A program made the translations under genes and the position numbers. The notes beneath the pieces were generated by a model. That model was not told the origin of the DNA, did not search any database, and saw nothing but the letters and a program-made list of their open reading frames with translations. From Verrucomicrobiales bacterium (GTDB taxonomy: Bacteria; Verrucomicrobiota; Verrucomicrobiia; Verrucomicrobiales; DEV007), in contig JAEUHI010000018.1 in the NCBI GenBank assembly GCA_016795385.1, positions 36,501 to 100,500 of the forward strand: 64,000 bases of DNA, read 5' to 3'. Below, piece after piece: positions 20,801 to 28,370 of the stretch (its first letter is position 1; every line of letters begins with the position of its first letter).

Positions 20801-21638
20801 GGAATCGATGTTGCAGGCGGACGCCGCCGCCCTTGAAGCCCAGGCCGCGGGCATGCAGGATTCGCTGCAAAACCTCTCGCAAAACCAGGCGCGGGATCGG
20901 GCGCGGAATGCCGCCCAGTCCCTCGAGCGCGGCGAACAGGAAGCAGCCCAGTCGGCCCAGCAACTCGCGCGCGCCCAGGAGCAGCAAGCTCAAGCCGAGC
21001 AAAAGGGCGAGGTCGCCGAAGGGCAGCTCGCGCAACAAGCGCGCTCCACGATGCAGCAGGGCCAGCGCAACCAGCAACAATCCGCCGAGGCCCTTTCGCA
21101 GGCCGCGAAAGCTTTCGCCCAATCCTCCGAGGCGATCGGACAGACCCTCGAAGGGCTCGAGCCCTCCGACATGGACGAGCGTCTCGCCAACAGCGAAGAC
21201 CTCGCCAAGGGATTCGAGGATGTCGCGAAGTCTTCGCAATCGCAGAATGCGCAGGAGGCCTCGCAGCAATCCGAGCAGGCGGCCAAGTCGCTGTCCCAAC
21301 TCGCCCAAGCCGCGATGCAGAAGCTCGGCGGCCAGCCCGGCCAACCGCAGCCAAATCCCAACGGTCAGCCCCAGGAACAGCCCGACCAGAATCTCACCGG
21401 CGAACCGGATTCACCCGATCTCAATGAGACGGGCAAAAAGACCGGAGACATGGACGGCAGCGGCATCCCGCCGGAGCTCCAGAATCTCGGTATCAGTGCC
21501 GAGGATTGGGCGCGCTTCAAAGGGGCCCTCGCCGGAGGCAACGCCACCGCGATCGAGACCGATCTCCCCGCCGAGTATCGCGAGCTCGTCGGCCGTTATT
21601 TCCAGGTGATCGCGAAGGAAGCCGGCAAAGGAAAATGA
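17886..21638 (+). CDS. DUF4175-like giant coiled-coil membrane protein
   Basis: 1250 residues. Helices near 33-55, 62-84 and 158-178 anchor an Ig-like periplasmic region (residues about 200-500) with VDPGDVRVAKGEPVTIQVSV and KAPTVQILAPVQRDISL. From about 520 to 1160 the protein is almost only Glu, Gln, Ala and Lys in long heptad-like stretches (KEVEEQIREAKQELEKARDD and similar), with a short Ser/Asp/Pro-rich spacer (SEPSDSSDSSEPSDAPA) near 920. The C-terminus becomes globular (PPELQNLGISAEDWARFKG) and ends in YRELVGRYFQVIAKE. DUF4175/TIGR02302-type proteins sit in similar operons and may span the periplasm. The stop overlaps the next start (ATGA). Confidence 0.85.
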   Translation: MSTFEAALGQLPQPILDKLQSMIRRVRRLLFIRGLFATLAVALVCLLAIMAVDATITLFSTTSRWILSLAGLAITLAAAWWFLLRPLSRRYTLTKMARILEVRHPELQERISTAVELLASDDPDSIRGSQELIQAVVDSAVDDVATVDPKTEFKPARSKKFIVASAICAGIIALLLAIWPQQAWTLLTRALAPFLDIGNAYADTLVVDPGDVRVAKGEPVTIQVSVKHKRLKRAEIRRQLPDGTESVERMALIAEDPDGTKRFSLTFPAVEEGFDYRVRAGAALSRYFDVTAVEPPTVTTLEVKYDYPEYTGLPDAGGETETGEIRAVAHTRVSVTATLNKPAWSAKLILNETPSAAEPVIAENRVTWDFELTSGMRGSWHLDLADEEGFANQPSSYPIEVLPDKAPTVQILAPVQRDISLKPTERLPIDLSVVEDFGFGDVVLMATPDGAVAPTQLVQPSPAATNRPGTYSAQALLDLPALKLTPDQRRLAVQVRVRDNRPENYDGPGVGLSEVIFVTIDQNAKSLADQAIEAQKKEVEEQIREAKQELEKARDDLRRAEQELIRDKEVNSEAKEKLDEFTEHNEAAREKLEQVAATLDTPLFQEQSQQAAKLANEPLAEAQEKADMIPMTDAQHERVAEAKEARAKVEEAIKGLDELSKSMREANEDYEAISKLNELANKQQELAMKAEDWQQRAQQERAAAEQAAQQAPDENAKEQAMRQFDQQQQREAQQFQNEQNRVEQQLGEMLKENAAALAEVLKEQRAQSDDLAEQAEALAKQQESLRDASREATDKNEDQQEALREALVEQLAQLQSELAQQAKAAAEEAQEAAVPGKGEAENAPESNQAQANAETQKPANPEAQAQAAEALAQAAEEASQAAENLAKKDLAPASEAASEASETLAKAEAAQAQAQASGSEPSDSSDSSEPSDAPAKNEAAPEAAALAQRQEALAEQIEAVKEGRLQEALAQMESMLQADAAALEAQAAGMQDSLQNLSQNQARDRARNAAQSLERGEQEAAQSAQQLARAQEQQAQAEQKGEVAEGQLAQQARSTMQQGQRNQQQSAEALSQAAKAFAQSSEAIGQTLEGLEPSDMDERLANSEDLAKGFEDVAKSSQSQNAQEASQQSEQAAKSLSQLAQAAMQKLGGQPGQPQPNPNGQPQEQPDQNLTGEPDSPDLNETGKKTGDMDGSGIPPELQNLGISAEDWARFKGALAGGNATAIETDLPAEYRELVGRYFQVIAKEAGKGK

Positions 21639-22714
21639 ACCTTCCGACCAGACCCATGAGACTCCTTCCAATCTGCCTCGTCTTCCTCATTTCCGTCCTG
21701 CCCTCCCGCGGCCAGGAAACGACGGCGCAAAACGTCTTCCAGAAACACCAGCCGGCGGTCGAAGCCGCGGTGGAAAAGGCCCTGCGTTACCTCGCCACGA
21801 ACCAGTCGGAAGACGGCACCTACAGCGACTCCTACGGTCGCTCGGTCGGCATTGTCTCGCTCGTCGGGATGTCCTTCCTCTCGGCGGGCTACACACCCGG
21901 CTTCGGCGAATACGCCGAGAACATCGATCGTTGTCTCGAATACGTACTCGAGAGCCAGCGCAGCAACGGACTCCTCGACAAAGGCGACTCGGGCCACGGC
22001 CTCATGTATGCCCACAACATCGCCACGCTTTTCCTTTCCGAAGTCAGCGGCATGGTCGATCCTGAAATGCAGGAGCGCATCGATCCCGTCCTCGCAAAGG
22101 CGACAAAGCTCCTCCTCGAAGCCCAGGCGGTGCCGAAAAACGAAAATCACGAGGGTGGTTGGCGCTACAAGCCCGACTCGCGCGATTCCGATCTTTCCTG
22201 CAGCGGATGGGCGCTGATGGCCTTGCGCTCGGCGAAGTTGAACGGAGCCCAGGTCCCCGACGCGGCCATCGAGAAGGCGGTCGCCTACGTCCTGCGCAAC
22301 CACGACCGGGAGGAAGGCCGCTTCGGTTACACCGATCCCTGGGGACATTCCGAGACGCTCACCGGATGCGGGCTTCTCTGCCTCGCCCTCTGCGGACGCC
22401 ACAACGAGGAATCGCTCACCCGATCCGGCGATTACATCTACAAGGTGCGGCAACAGATCATCAACAATGCCCACGAATACTACGCGAACTACTACAATGC
22501 CCAGGGCATGTTCCAGCTCGGCGGCAAGCACTGGGCGCAATACGCCGACTGGATGTATCAGGAGTATCTGCCGAAGCAGCAGGCGAACGGTTCTTGGTCG
22601 AACGGACGAAACGGAGGCACCTACGGCACCTCGATGATGGTGCTTTCGTTCACCGTGCCGTATCGCCAGCTGCCGATTTATCAGCGCGACGAGACGGTGG
22701 ACGAGGTGCCGTGA
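21635..22714 (+). CDS. Secreted prenyltransferase/squalene-cyclase repeat protein
   Basis: 359 residues. ATG 21635 overlaps the preceding stop; ATG 21656 (MRLLPICLV) is an alternative that gives a shorter signal peptide ending near SRGQ. The mature protein is an alpha/alpha toroid of the terpene-cyclase/prenyltransferase superfamily: repeats such as ALRYLATNQSEDGTY, CLEYVLESQRSNGLL, GGWRYKPDSRDSDLSCSGWA and AVAYVLRNHDREEGRFGY. No DxDD or similar cyclase acid motif stands out, so it is probably a binding or scaffold protein. It closes the MoxR operon, a recurrent arrangement in planctomycetes and verrucomicrobia. Confidence 0.85.
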   Translation: MNLPTRPMRLLPICLVFLISVLPSRGQETTAQNVFQKHQPAVEAAVEKALRYLATNQSEDGTYSDSYGRSVGIVSLVGMSFLSAGYTPGFGEYAENIDRCLEYVLESQRSNGLLDKGDSGHGLMYAHNIATLFLSEVSGMVDPEMQERIDPVLAKATKLLLEAQAVPKNENHEGGWRYKPDSRDSDLSCSGWALMALRSAKLNGAQVPDAAIEKAVAYVLRNHDREEGRFGYTDPWGHSETLTGCGLLCLALCGRHNEESLTRSGDYIYKVRQQIINNAHEYYANYYNAQGMFQLGGKHWAQYADWMYQEYLPKQQANGSWSNGRNGGTYGTSMMVLSFTVPYRQLPIYQRDETVDEVP

Positions 22715-22720
22715 TCGCCC

Positions 22721-22755
22721 TTGCAAATCCGCTCTTCAACCCGGGCAATTTGCAA
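22721..22755. promoter_or_regulatory. Inverted repeat after the MoxR operon
   Basis: TTGCAAAT (22721-22728) and ATTTGCAA (22748-22755) flank a 19-base loop in the 187-base gap before the next gene. No T-run follows. The rest of the gap shows nothing I can name. Confidence 0.3.
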
Positions 22756-22901
22756 AGACCCTCCCCTGCAAACGCCGTCACGGGGCGGTCAATCATTCCT
22801 CAACCCATTGCCTATGAGCGGGTTGTGTTTTCTGGCATCGGACTTGCGATGGATGCGGGTGTAGTTACTACAGAACCAACTTCACCCCCTTGAATATCCC
22901 T

Positions 22902-23354
22902 ATGAAAACAATCCCTCTCCTTGGAATGGCCTTGCTCACGACCACGCTCTCGTATGTCCCGCCGGTGCAGGCGGATGATGTGGAGGCGACGCTCCGCTTC
23001 AACGGTTCCGTGCGGAACAACTCGGCGCGGCAGGTCATCCGCGGCACTTTCGCCGGCGAGGGCGAATTCGATCCCTTCGATTCAGACGCCAACGTCAACG
23101 GACGCGTCACGACGCAGCCCGGGCAACGTCCGCCCCAGACCCGCGTCACCGGGGATTATCCCGTGAACGTGTACGTCCGCGCGACGAAAGGAGAATTGAG
23201 TGCGTCGGATAACTTCAGCACGACCGCCGAACTGCGCCGCCGCGCCATCATCTTCCGCGGTTACGGACGCATTCGTCTCGACCGTCCGATCTCTCCGCGC
23301 CTCTCCGGCCGGCAGATTCTCCGCGGCAGCGGCCGGTTTAGCTACGATTATTGA
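22902..23354 (+). CDS. Small secreted protein of unknown function
   Basis: 150 residues from ATG 22902. A signal peptide (MKTIPLLGMALLTTTLSYV) ends near PPVQA at 24. The mature protein is rich in Arg, Gly and beta-forming residues (VEATLRFNGSVRNNSARQ, RAIIFRGYGRIRLDRPISPR, LSGRQILRGSGRFSYDY) with no Cys, and looks like a small beta-sheet protein. I do not recognise the family. It is monocistronic, between an inverted repeat and a strong terminator. Confidence 0.65.
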   Translation: MKTIPLLGMALLTTTLSYVPPVQADDVEATLRFNGSVRNNSARQVIRGTFAGEGEFDPFDSDANVNGRVTTQPGQRPPQTRVTGDYPVNVYVRATKGELSASDNFSTTAELRRRAIIFRGYGRIRLDRPISPRLSGRQILRGSGRFSYDY

Positions 23355-23385
23355 GTGTTTGCGGAGGGTCGATCCTTCGCGCCTC

Positions 23386-23447
23386 AACGACCTTGTTCGC
23401 GGGCCATCCTCCCTGAAGGAAAAGCCGGCGCTCAAGGTCGTTTTTTT
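23386..23447 (+). terminator. Terminator with long-loop stem
   Basis: AACGACCTTG (23386-23395) pairs perfectly with CAAGGTCGTT (23433-23442), followed by a T-run to 23447. A smaller hairpin GCGGAGG...CCTTCGC lies at 23361-23380. The signal follows the small secreted gene. Confidence 0.75.
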
Positions 23448-23532
23448 ACCCCACCGTTGGCACCGGAATCCCCCGAATCCGACAAGGAGCCGTTCGACTT
23501 CCCGCCCCATCCGGGTGTAGAGTCGGGCGATC

Positions 23533-24159
23533 ATGGATTTTCGCTGGCTCGGGACTGTTTCCTACGCCGACGGGCTCGCGTTGCAGAACGAGCTCGTCGA
23601 GCAGCGCCATCGCGGCGAAATCGGGGATACCGTCCTTCTCCTCGAGCACGAGCCGGTGTATACGATCGGCCGCACCCGTGACCAGACCAGTCTCCGCGAT
23701 CCCGGAGGGCTGCCTCACCCGGTCTACGAGATCAACCGTGGCGGCCAGGCGACCTTCCACGGCCCGGGCCAGCTCGTCGGCTACCTCATCCTCGATCTGA
23801 ACGTGCACGGCCGCGATCTCCACGAGTATCTCAGGCGGATCGAGTCGTTCTTGATTGCTTTCGCGGGCAGTTTTGGTATGAAAACGGGTCGCAGGGAAGG
23901 CCTCACCGGGGTGTGGGTCGACGACCGGAAGCTGGCCTCCATCGGAGTGGGGGTGCGAAAGTGGATCACCATGCACGGCTTCGGATTGAATGTGTCGAGC
24001 GACCTCTCCGGCTACGAAGCCATCACCCCCTGCGGCATTGCCGGCGTTACCATGACATCCATTTCCCAAGAGAGCGGTCGCGAGATCCCGGTCGAGGAGG
24101 CCGCGGGATCCATCCAATCGTTCATCCGCGACGCGTTTGCCCCGGGAGCGGCGATCTGA
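23533..24159 (+). CDS. lipB: Octanoyl-[acyl carrier protein]:protein transferase LipB
   Basis: 208 residues. LipB moves octanoyl groups from acyl carrier protein to the lipoyl domains of 2-oxoacid dehydrogenases and GcvH, the first step of lipoate synthesis. Seen here: EHEPVYTIGR, INRGGQATFHGPGQLVGY, the catalytic Lys133 in VDDRKLASIGVGVRKW, HGFGLNVSSDL, and the catalytic Cys167 in ITPCGIAGVTM. Length and motif order match the family. lipA, usually its partner, is not in this window. The FHA-cyclase gene begins 18 bases downstream and may be co-transcribed, though the functions are unrelated. Confidence 0.97.
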   Translation: MDFRWLGTVSYADGLALQNELVEQRHRGEIGDTVLLLEHEPVYTIGRTRDQTSLRDPGGLPHPVYEINRGGQATFHGPGQLVGYLILDLNVHGRDLHEYLRRIESFLIAFAGSFGMKTGRREGLTGVWVDDRKLASIGVGVRKWITMHGFGLNVSSDLSGYEAITPCGIAGVTMTSISQESGREIPVEEAAGSIQSFIRDAFAPGAAI

Positions 24160-24177
24160 TCCGCCCGTGCCGACCTC

Positions 24178-26103
24178 ATGTATCTCGTCGCGGTCAATCT
24201 CGAGAATCCCAGGGAAATGGCGGTGGCCCAAGCCATCACCGGACGCCCGTTGCGCATCGGCCGCAAACCCGAGAGCCTCGAGGACGAGCCCGTCGATCTG
24301 CTCCGGGTGACCTGGGACGACCGGCATGTCAGCCGCAATCACTGCGAGGCGGTACGTGATGAGAACGACCATCTCGCGATCCGCCGACTCCCCGCCCTGA
24401 CCGGACGCAACACCCCGAATCCGCTCCATTCCAACATCGCGCCGAAAGATCGCCATCCTCTCGTGGAGCCGGTCGAGCTGCGGCTCGGCGAATCTTTCGT
24501 CTTCGGTGCCGGTGGCCAAACCGCCGTTTATTGGTTGAAATCCCTCGGCGATCTCGAAGCGGAACTCGAGCGTTATCACCAGGAGCGCGACCGGGAAAAG
24601 GAGGCCTACGAGGATGCCCCGGCCAATGCGACTCGCCAGGATTACGATGAGGTGGAGCAGCTCGATGAATACAGCCTGCGCCTCCAATTGAAACTGCTCC
24701 AGCGCGAGCTGCCCCAGCAGGTGCTGAGCGGCTGGACCGATGAGGAGGACCTCTTCACCCGCGCCGCCGTCTTTCTCGAAAACGCGCTGCCGGGGCAGAA
24801 AGGCGTCACCGCCGTCTTCATCGCCGTGGAAAAAACCGACGAGGGGGCCGAGTTCGAGATCCTCAATCCCGATCCCTTCGCCCGCGCCGATTTCCGACCG
24901 AGCCGCACCCTCGTCAATCGCATCAATCTCGCGAAACCGAATCCCGCCGACATCCGCATCTGGGCCTCGAAGGACAACAACCGCGTCTTTTCCGCGGAGA
25001 GTCTTGGAGAAAAGATCGATTGGGTGATGATCATCCCCGTCGCCCGCCTCGATGAGTCGGCCGCGATCTACCGCGACGCCCAGAGGCGCCCCGTCTTCCT
25101 CTACGTCGAGACCCGCCATGCCTCGGATACCGCCGCGGCCGCTTTCGTCCCGTTCATCCGGCTCATCGGATCGCTCGTCGCGAGTCTGCTCTCGGCCCGG
25201 GCCGACCAGAAGATGCAGGATCAGATGGCGGCCTACTTTTCTCCCGGTCTCCGCAAGATCCTCCGGGTGCGCGATCAGTCCGAGCTCGAGCCCGCGATGG
25301 TCGATTGCACCGTGATGTTCGCCGACCGCCGCGGCCATTCCCGCCACCTCGAGCTCGCCAAGAGCGACGAGGAGATCCTCGAGCGACTCGACGAGAACCA
25401 GAAGGTCGTGGGACTCATCACCGAGGAAGTCTTCCGCAGCCGCGGCGTCGTCACCGACTTCGCCGGCGATGGCGCGCTCGGTCTCTGGGGTTGGCCGGAC
25501 TTCGGCGATGAGAACAAGGATCACGCCCTTCTCGCGGTCGAGGCGGCCGAGGCCATCATCCGGCGCCTTTCCAACCGCGTACAGTTCGAGGAGGAGCAGA
25601 ATCGCCACATGGCCGCCGTCCGCATCGGCATCAGCACCGGCCGCATCGCCGTGGGCAAGACCGGGCCGAGCCAGCAATGGCACATCAGCGTCTTCGGCAG
25701 CGTCGCGAATCTCGGTGCGCGTCTCGAGCGCATCGCCAAGGAATTCCGCGTGCCCGTGCTCCTCTCCGACGAGACCTATCGCCGCATCAAGGACACCGGC
25801 AGCCGGCGCTTTCGCCAGCTCTGCCTCATCCGACCCGCCGGCTTCGCGGAGAGTTATCCCATCCACGAACTCGTCCTGCCGCGCGAGATGGGTGGATCCG
25901 GCGTCTCCGACGACGATGCCCGGACCTACGAGCGGGCCCTCAATCAATTCAACCACGAGGAGTGGGACGACGCCATCGACCTGCTCGATACCCTCACCGA
26001 AGACGATCCCGCCGCCGCCTGGCTCAAGGGCCGCGCCCTCTGGTTCAAGAAGAATCCCCCGCCTCCCGGATGGGCCGGCGAGATCCAGAGCCTCACCAAA
26101 TAA
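24178..26103 (+). CDS. FHA domain - class III adenylate/guanylate cyclase
   Basis: 641 residues. An N-terminal FHA domain (about 20-125) has RIGRKPES and the phosphothreonine-binding DRHVSRNHCEAV with Ser52, Asn54 and His55. A coiled-coil linker (about 120-195) and a GAF-like sensory segment (about 195-340) follow. The class III cyclase domain spans about 370-560: CTVMFADRRGHSR with the first metal Asp, DFAGDGALGLWGWP with the second, VRIGISTGRIAVGKTG, and FGSVANLGARLE where the usual GD before VN is replaced by GS. Product (cAMP or cGMP) cannot be decided. A TPR-like tail closes it. The kinase gene starts 26 bases later, so kinase and phospho-reader are probably a signalling pair. Confidence 0.88.
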   Translation: MYLVAVNLENPREMAVAQAITGRPLRIGRKPESLEDEPVDLLRVTWDDRHVSRNHCEAVRDENDHLAIRRLPALTGRNTPNPLHSNIAPKDRHPLVEPVELRLGESFVFGAGGQTAVYWLKSLGDLEAELERYHQERDREKEAYEDAPANATRQDYDEVEQLDEYSLRLQLKLLQRELPQQVLSGWTDEEDLFTRAAVFLENALPGQKGVTAVFIAVEKTDEGAEFEILNPDPFARADFRPSRTLVNRINLAKPNPADIRIWASKDNNRVFSAESLGEKIDWVMIIPVARLDESAAIYRDAQRRPVFLYVETRHASDTAAAAFVPFIRLIGSLVASLLSARADQKMQDQMAAYFSPGLRKILRVRDQSELEPAMVDCTVMFADRRGHSRHLELAKSDEEILERLDENQKVVGLITEEVFRSRGVVTDFAGDGALGLWGWPDFGDENKDHALLAVEAAEAIIRRLSNRVQFEEEQNRHMAAVRIGISTGRIAVGKTGPSQQWHISVFGSVANLGARLERIAKEFRVPVLLSDETYRRIKDTGSRRFRQLCLIRPAGFAESYPIHELVLPREMGGSGVSDDDARTYERALNQFNHEEWDDAIDLLDTLTEDDPAAAWLKGRALWFKKNPPPPGWAGEIQSLTK

Positions 26104-26129
26104 CAGGGACTTGCTTTCACTTCATCACC

Positions 26130-28313
26130 TTGCAAGAAGAAGATTCCATCAAGATCAAGGATTACGTGATCCACCAGCCGCCGCTGGGGGAAGGCGCGTA
26201 TGGCCAGGTCTTCCGCGCCACCTACCGGGGCATCTCGGAGCGCGCCCTGAAAATCTTCCGTCCCGGCGCCGTCGATCTCGCGACGATGGCGCGTGAGCTC
26301 GAAAAACTTTCCCAGGTCACCGAGCACCAGGGCATTGTCACCCTCCACGATTTCGACCTTCTCAATGATCCGCCGTATTACGCGATGGGGCTGCATGCCT
26401 ATCCGAACTACGACGGCACCTGGGAGACCCGCACCCTCGAGCGTCTCTGTGGCCACGTCGACTACCGCGAGGGCTGGCGTCTCATCCGCGACATCGCCGA
26501 CGCCGTCTCCTACCTGCACCGCAACCAGATCATCCACTGCGACCTCAAGCCGTCGAACATCCTCCTCACCGACGAGACGCCGCATCACGTGAAGATCTGC
26601 GACTTCGGCCAAAGCCGCGGCCTCGCCACCGAGGGCGCCCACCCCGTCGGCACCCCGCTCTACGCCAGCCCCGAGCAGCTCCGCAATCCCCGCGACTCCG
26701 CCGACGGCAAGGGTTTCCGCTGGGATGTCTACAGCTTCGGAGTCGTCGCCTTCAAACTCCTCACCGGAGAGCTGCCGCGCCTCCGCGGCTACGCCGCCGC
26801 CGAGCGCGGCTACTACGACCCCGAGGCCACCCTTTACGAAGCCGGCACCGAGACTTCGCCCGGCGATCAGGGCAAAGCCATCGACGGCAACCAGATCGCC
26901 ACCCTCGTCGAAGCGGTCGAGGAGATCGAATGGCCATCAGGCTACTACATTCCCAGCGATCGGAAGCTCCTCATCGAGCAATGCCTGAGTCTGAATCCGC
27001 GCGAGCGTCCCGCCGATATGCGCGAAGTCTGGAGCCGCATCCAGCAGCTCGACCAGCAGGCCGTCGTGAAGCGCGCCCGGCGTCTCAACACGATTTTCGC
27101 GGTTTTGTTAGTCGTGGCCCTCTGGGCCTCGGGTTTCGCCTTCATCCAGGCCCGCAAGGCCAAACGCGCCACCGACGAGGCCATGCTCGCCTCCGTCGCC
27201 TACGAGAAGAGCGCGGGCGCCGCCGTCGAGCTGATGCTCCTCTTCGTGAGTGAGCTGAACAAGGGCGATATCTCCGGTGCGGGGGCCGACCGCCTCTATT
27301 CCATCGTCGCCGAAAATTCGAAAACCTTCCTCGAGAACCGGTCCAAGGATCTCCCCACCTCCACGCGCATTCTCCGTTTCTCCGCCCAGACCGCCGCCCT
27401 GCGCGGACGACAGGCGCTCGAACGCGGCGATCTCGATGCCGCGCTGAAGGATTTCACCAGCGCCTACGAGATCCGCTCGGAATTGGCCGAAGATCCCGAT
27501 GCCCCCGAAGATCTCGCCATTCTCGTCTCGCGCGATCTCATGGAAATCGGACAGATCCATGAGATGCAGGAAAGCTACCCCGCCGCCGCCGCCGCCTATT
27601 CCGAGGCCCTCGAATGGCGCAGCCAGGTCAGCGATGCCAACGGCATTTTCTCCCTCGCGCAGTTGAAGGAGCTCACCACGAATTACAAGTCACTGGGGCG
27701 GGTCCACTCCCTCGCCAAAGAGCCGAGGCAGGCCATCGCCACACTCAACGAAATCCTTTCCATCCTCAACGCGCGGATCGAGGATGGCCTGCCCTCCGAC
27801 GTGCCCGGCTACGCCATCGAGGCCGTGCGGGTCATGCTCCAGCTCGCCGAATATGAGTATGGTGCCGGCGACATTACCTCCGCCTCCGCCACCTACGAGG
27901 AGCTCACCGTGCTCGCCAAATCCCTCGCCACGGCGCCTCCGAGCATCGCCGAAGAAGCCGGTCTCGCCTACCTCACCGCCCTGCGTTCCCTCGGCACGAT
28001 CCAGCTTGCCCAAAAGCAGCCCGAGGCGGCTCTCGTCCTCTTCCGCGAAGAGATCAAGCTGCGCGAGCAGGCGGTGAAGCTGCGACCCTACGAGGCCGAT
28101 TCGAAGATCGCCCTTGCCGAGGCCTACGCCGGGGCCGCAAGCTGCCTCGAACCCTCGATCGAGACCTCGCGCACCCTCGCGGTCTTTTATCTCGAGCAAG
28201 CCGTCGCCCTCATCGAGCAACTCCCCGGCGAGCTCCGCTCGCGGTCGGATATCGCGGAGAAAAGCGCCCGTTTCCTCTCCTCCCTCGACGCTCTCGAAGC
28301 CCCCGGGAACTGA
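26130..28313 (+). CDS. Membrane Ser/Thr protein kinase with TPR-like sensor
   Basis: 727 residues if it starts at TTG 26130. The frame is open upstream but overlaps the cyclase gene, and no ATG or GTG lies between 26103 and the kinase domain, so TTG is the best choice. All kinase features are present: glycine loop LGEGAYGQVF (19-28), Lys41 in ALKIF, HCDLKPSN (136-143), DFG (158-160), GTPLYASPEQL and WDVYSFGVVAFKLLTGE. A membrane helix near 323-343 (LNTIFAVLLVVALWASGFAF) separates it from a periplasmic TPR-like helical region. Topology is typical of PVC Hanks-type kinases. The FHA-cyclase immediately upstream is a likely target or reader. Confidence 0.88.
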   Translation: MQEEDSIKIKDYVIHQPPLGEGAYGQVFRATYRGISERALKIFRPGAVDLATMARELEKLSQVTEHQGIVTLHDFDLLNDPPYYAMGLHAYPNYDGTWETRTLERLCGHVDYREGWRLIRDIADAVSYLHRNQIIHCDLKPSNILLTDETPHHVKICDFGQSRGLATEGAHPVGTPLYASPEQLRNPRDSADGKGFRWDVYSFGVVAFKLLTGELPRLRGYAAAERGYYDPEATLYEAGTETSPGDQGKAIDGNQIATLVEAVEEIEWPSGYYIPSDRKLLIEQCLSLNPRERPADMREVWSRIQQLDQQAVVKRARRLNTIFAVLLVVALWASGFAFIQARKAKRATDEAMLASVAYEKSAGAAVELMLLFVSELNKGDISGAGADRLYSIVAENSKTFLENRSKDLPTSTRILRFSAQTAALRGRQALERGDLDAALKDFTSAYEIRSELAEDPDAPEDLAILVSRDLMEIGQIHEMQESYPAAAAAYSEALEWRSQVSDANGIFSLAQLKELTTNYKSLGRVHSLAKEPRQAIATLNEILSILNARIEDGLPSDVPGYAIEAVRVMLQLAEYEYGAGDITSASATYEELTVLAKSLATAPPSIAEEAGLAYLTALRSLGTIQLAQKQPEAALVLFREEIKLREQAVKLRPYEADSKIALAEAYAGAASCLEPSIETSRTLAVFYLEQAVALIEQLPGELRSRSDIAEKSARFLSSLDALEAPGN

Positions 28314-28370
28314 CCCGAGGGCGCGGACGCGGCCCTTGGTGGAAAGGAAAGATCCACTATCTTCTCCGGG

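Noticed and set aside
17694..21344. A 1216-residue open frame opposite the coiled-coil gene
   Set aside because: Antisense of Glu/Gln/Ala codons gives Leu/Gly/Arg-rich text without motifs; the plus-strand gene fits its operon perfectly.
23446..25956. An 836-residue minus-strand frame over lipB and the cyclase
   Set aside because: Both plus-strand genes have full catalytic motifs; the antisense frame has none.
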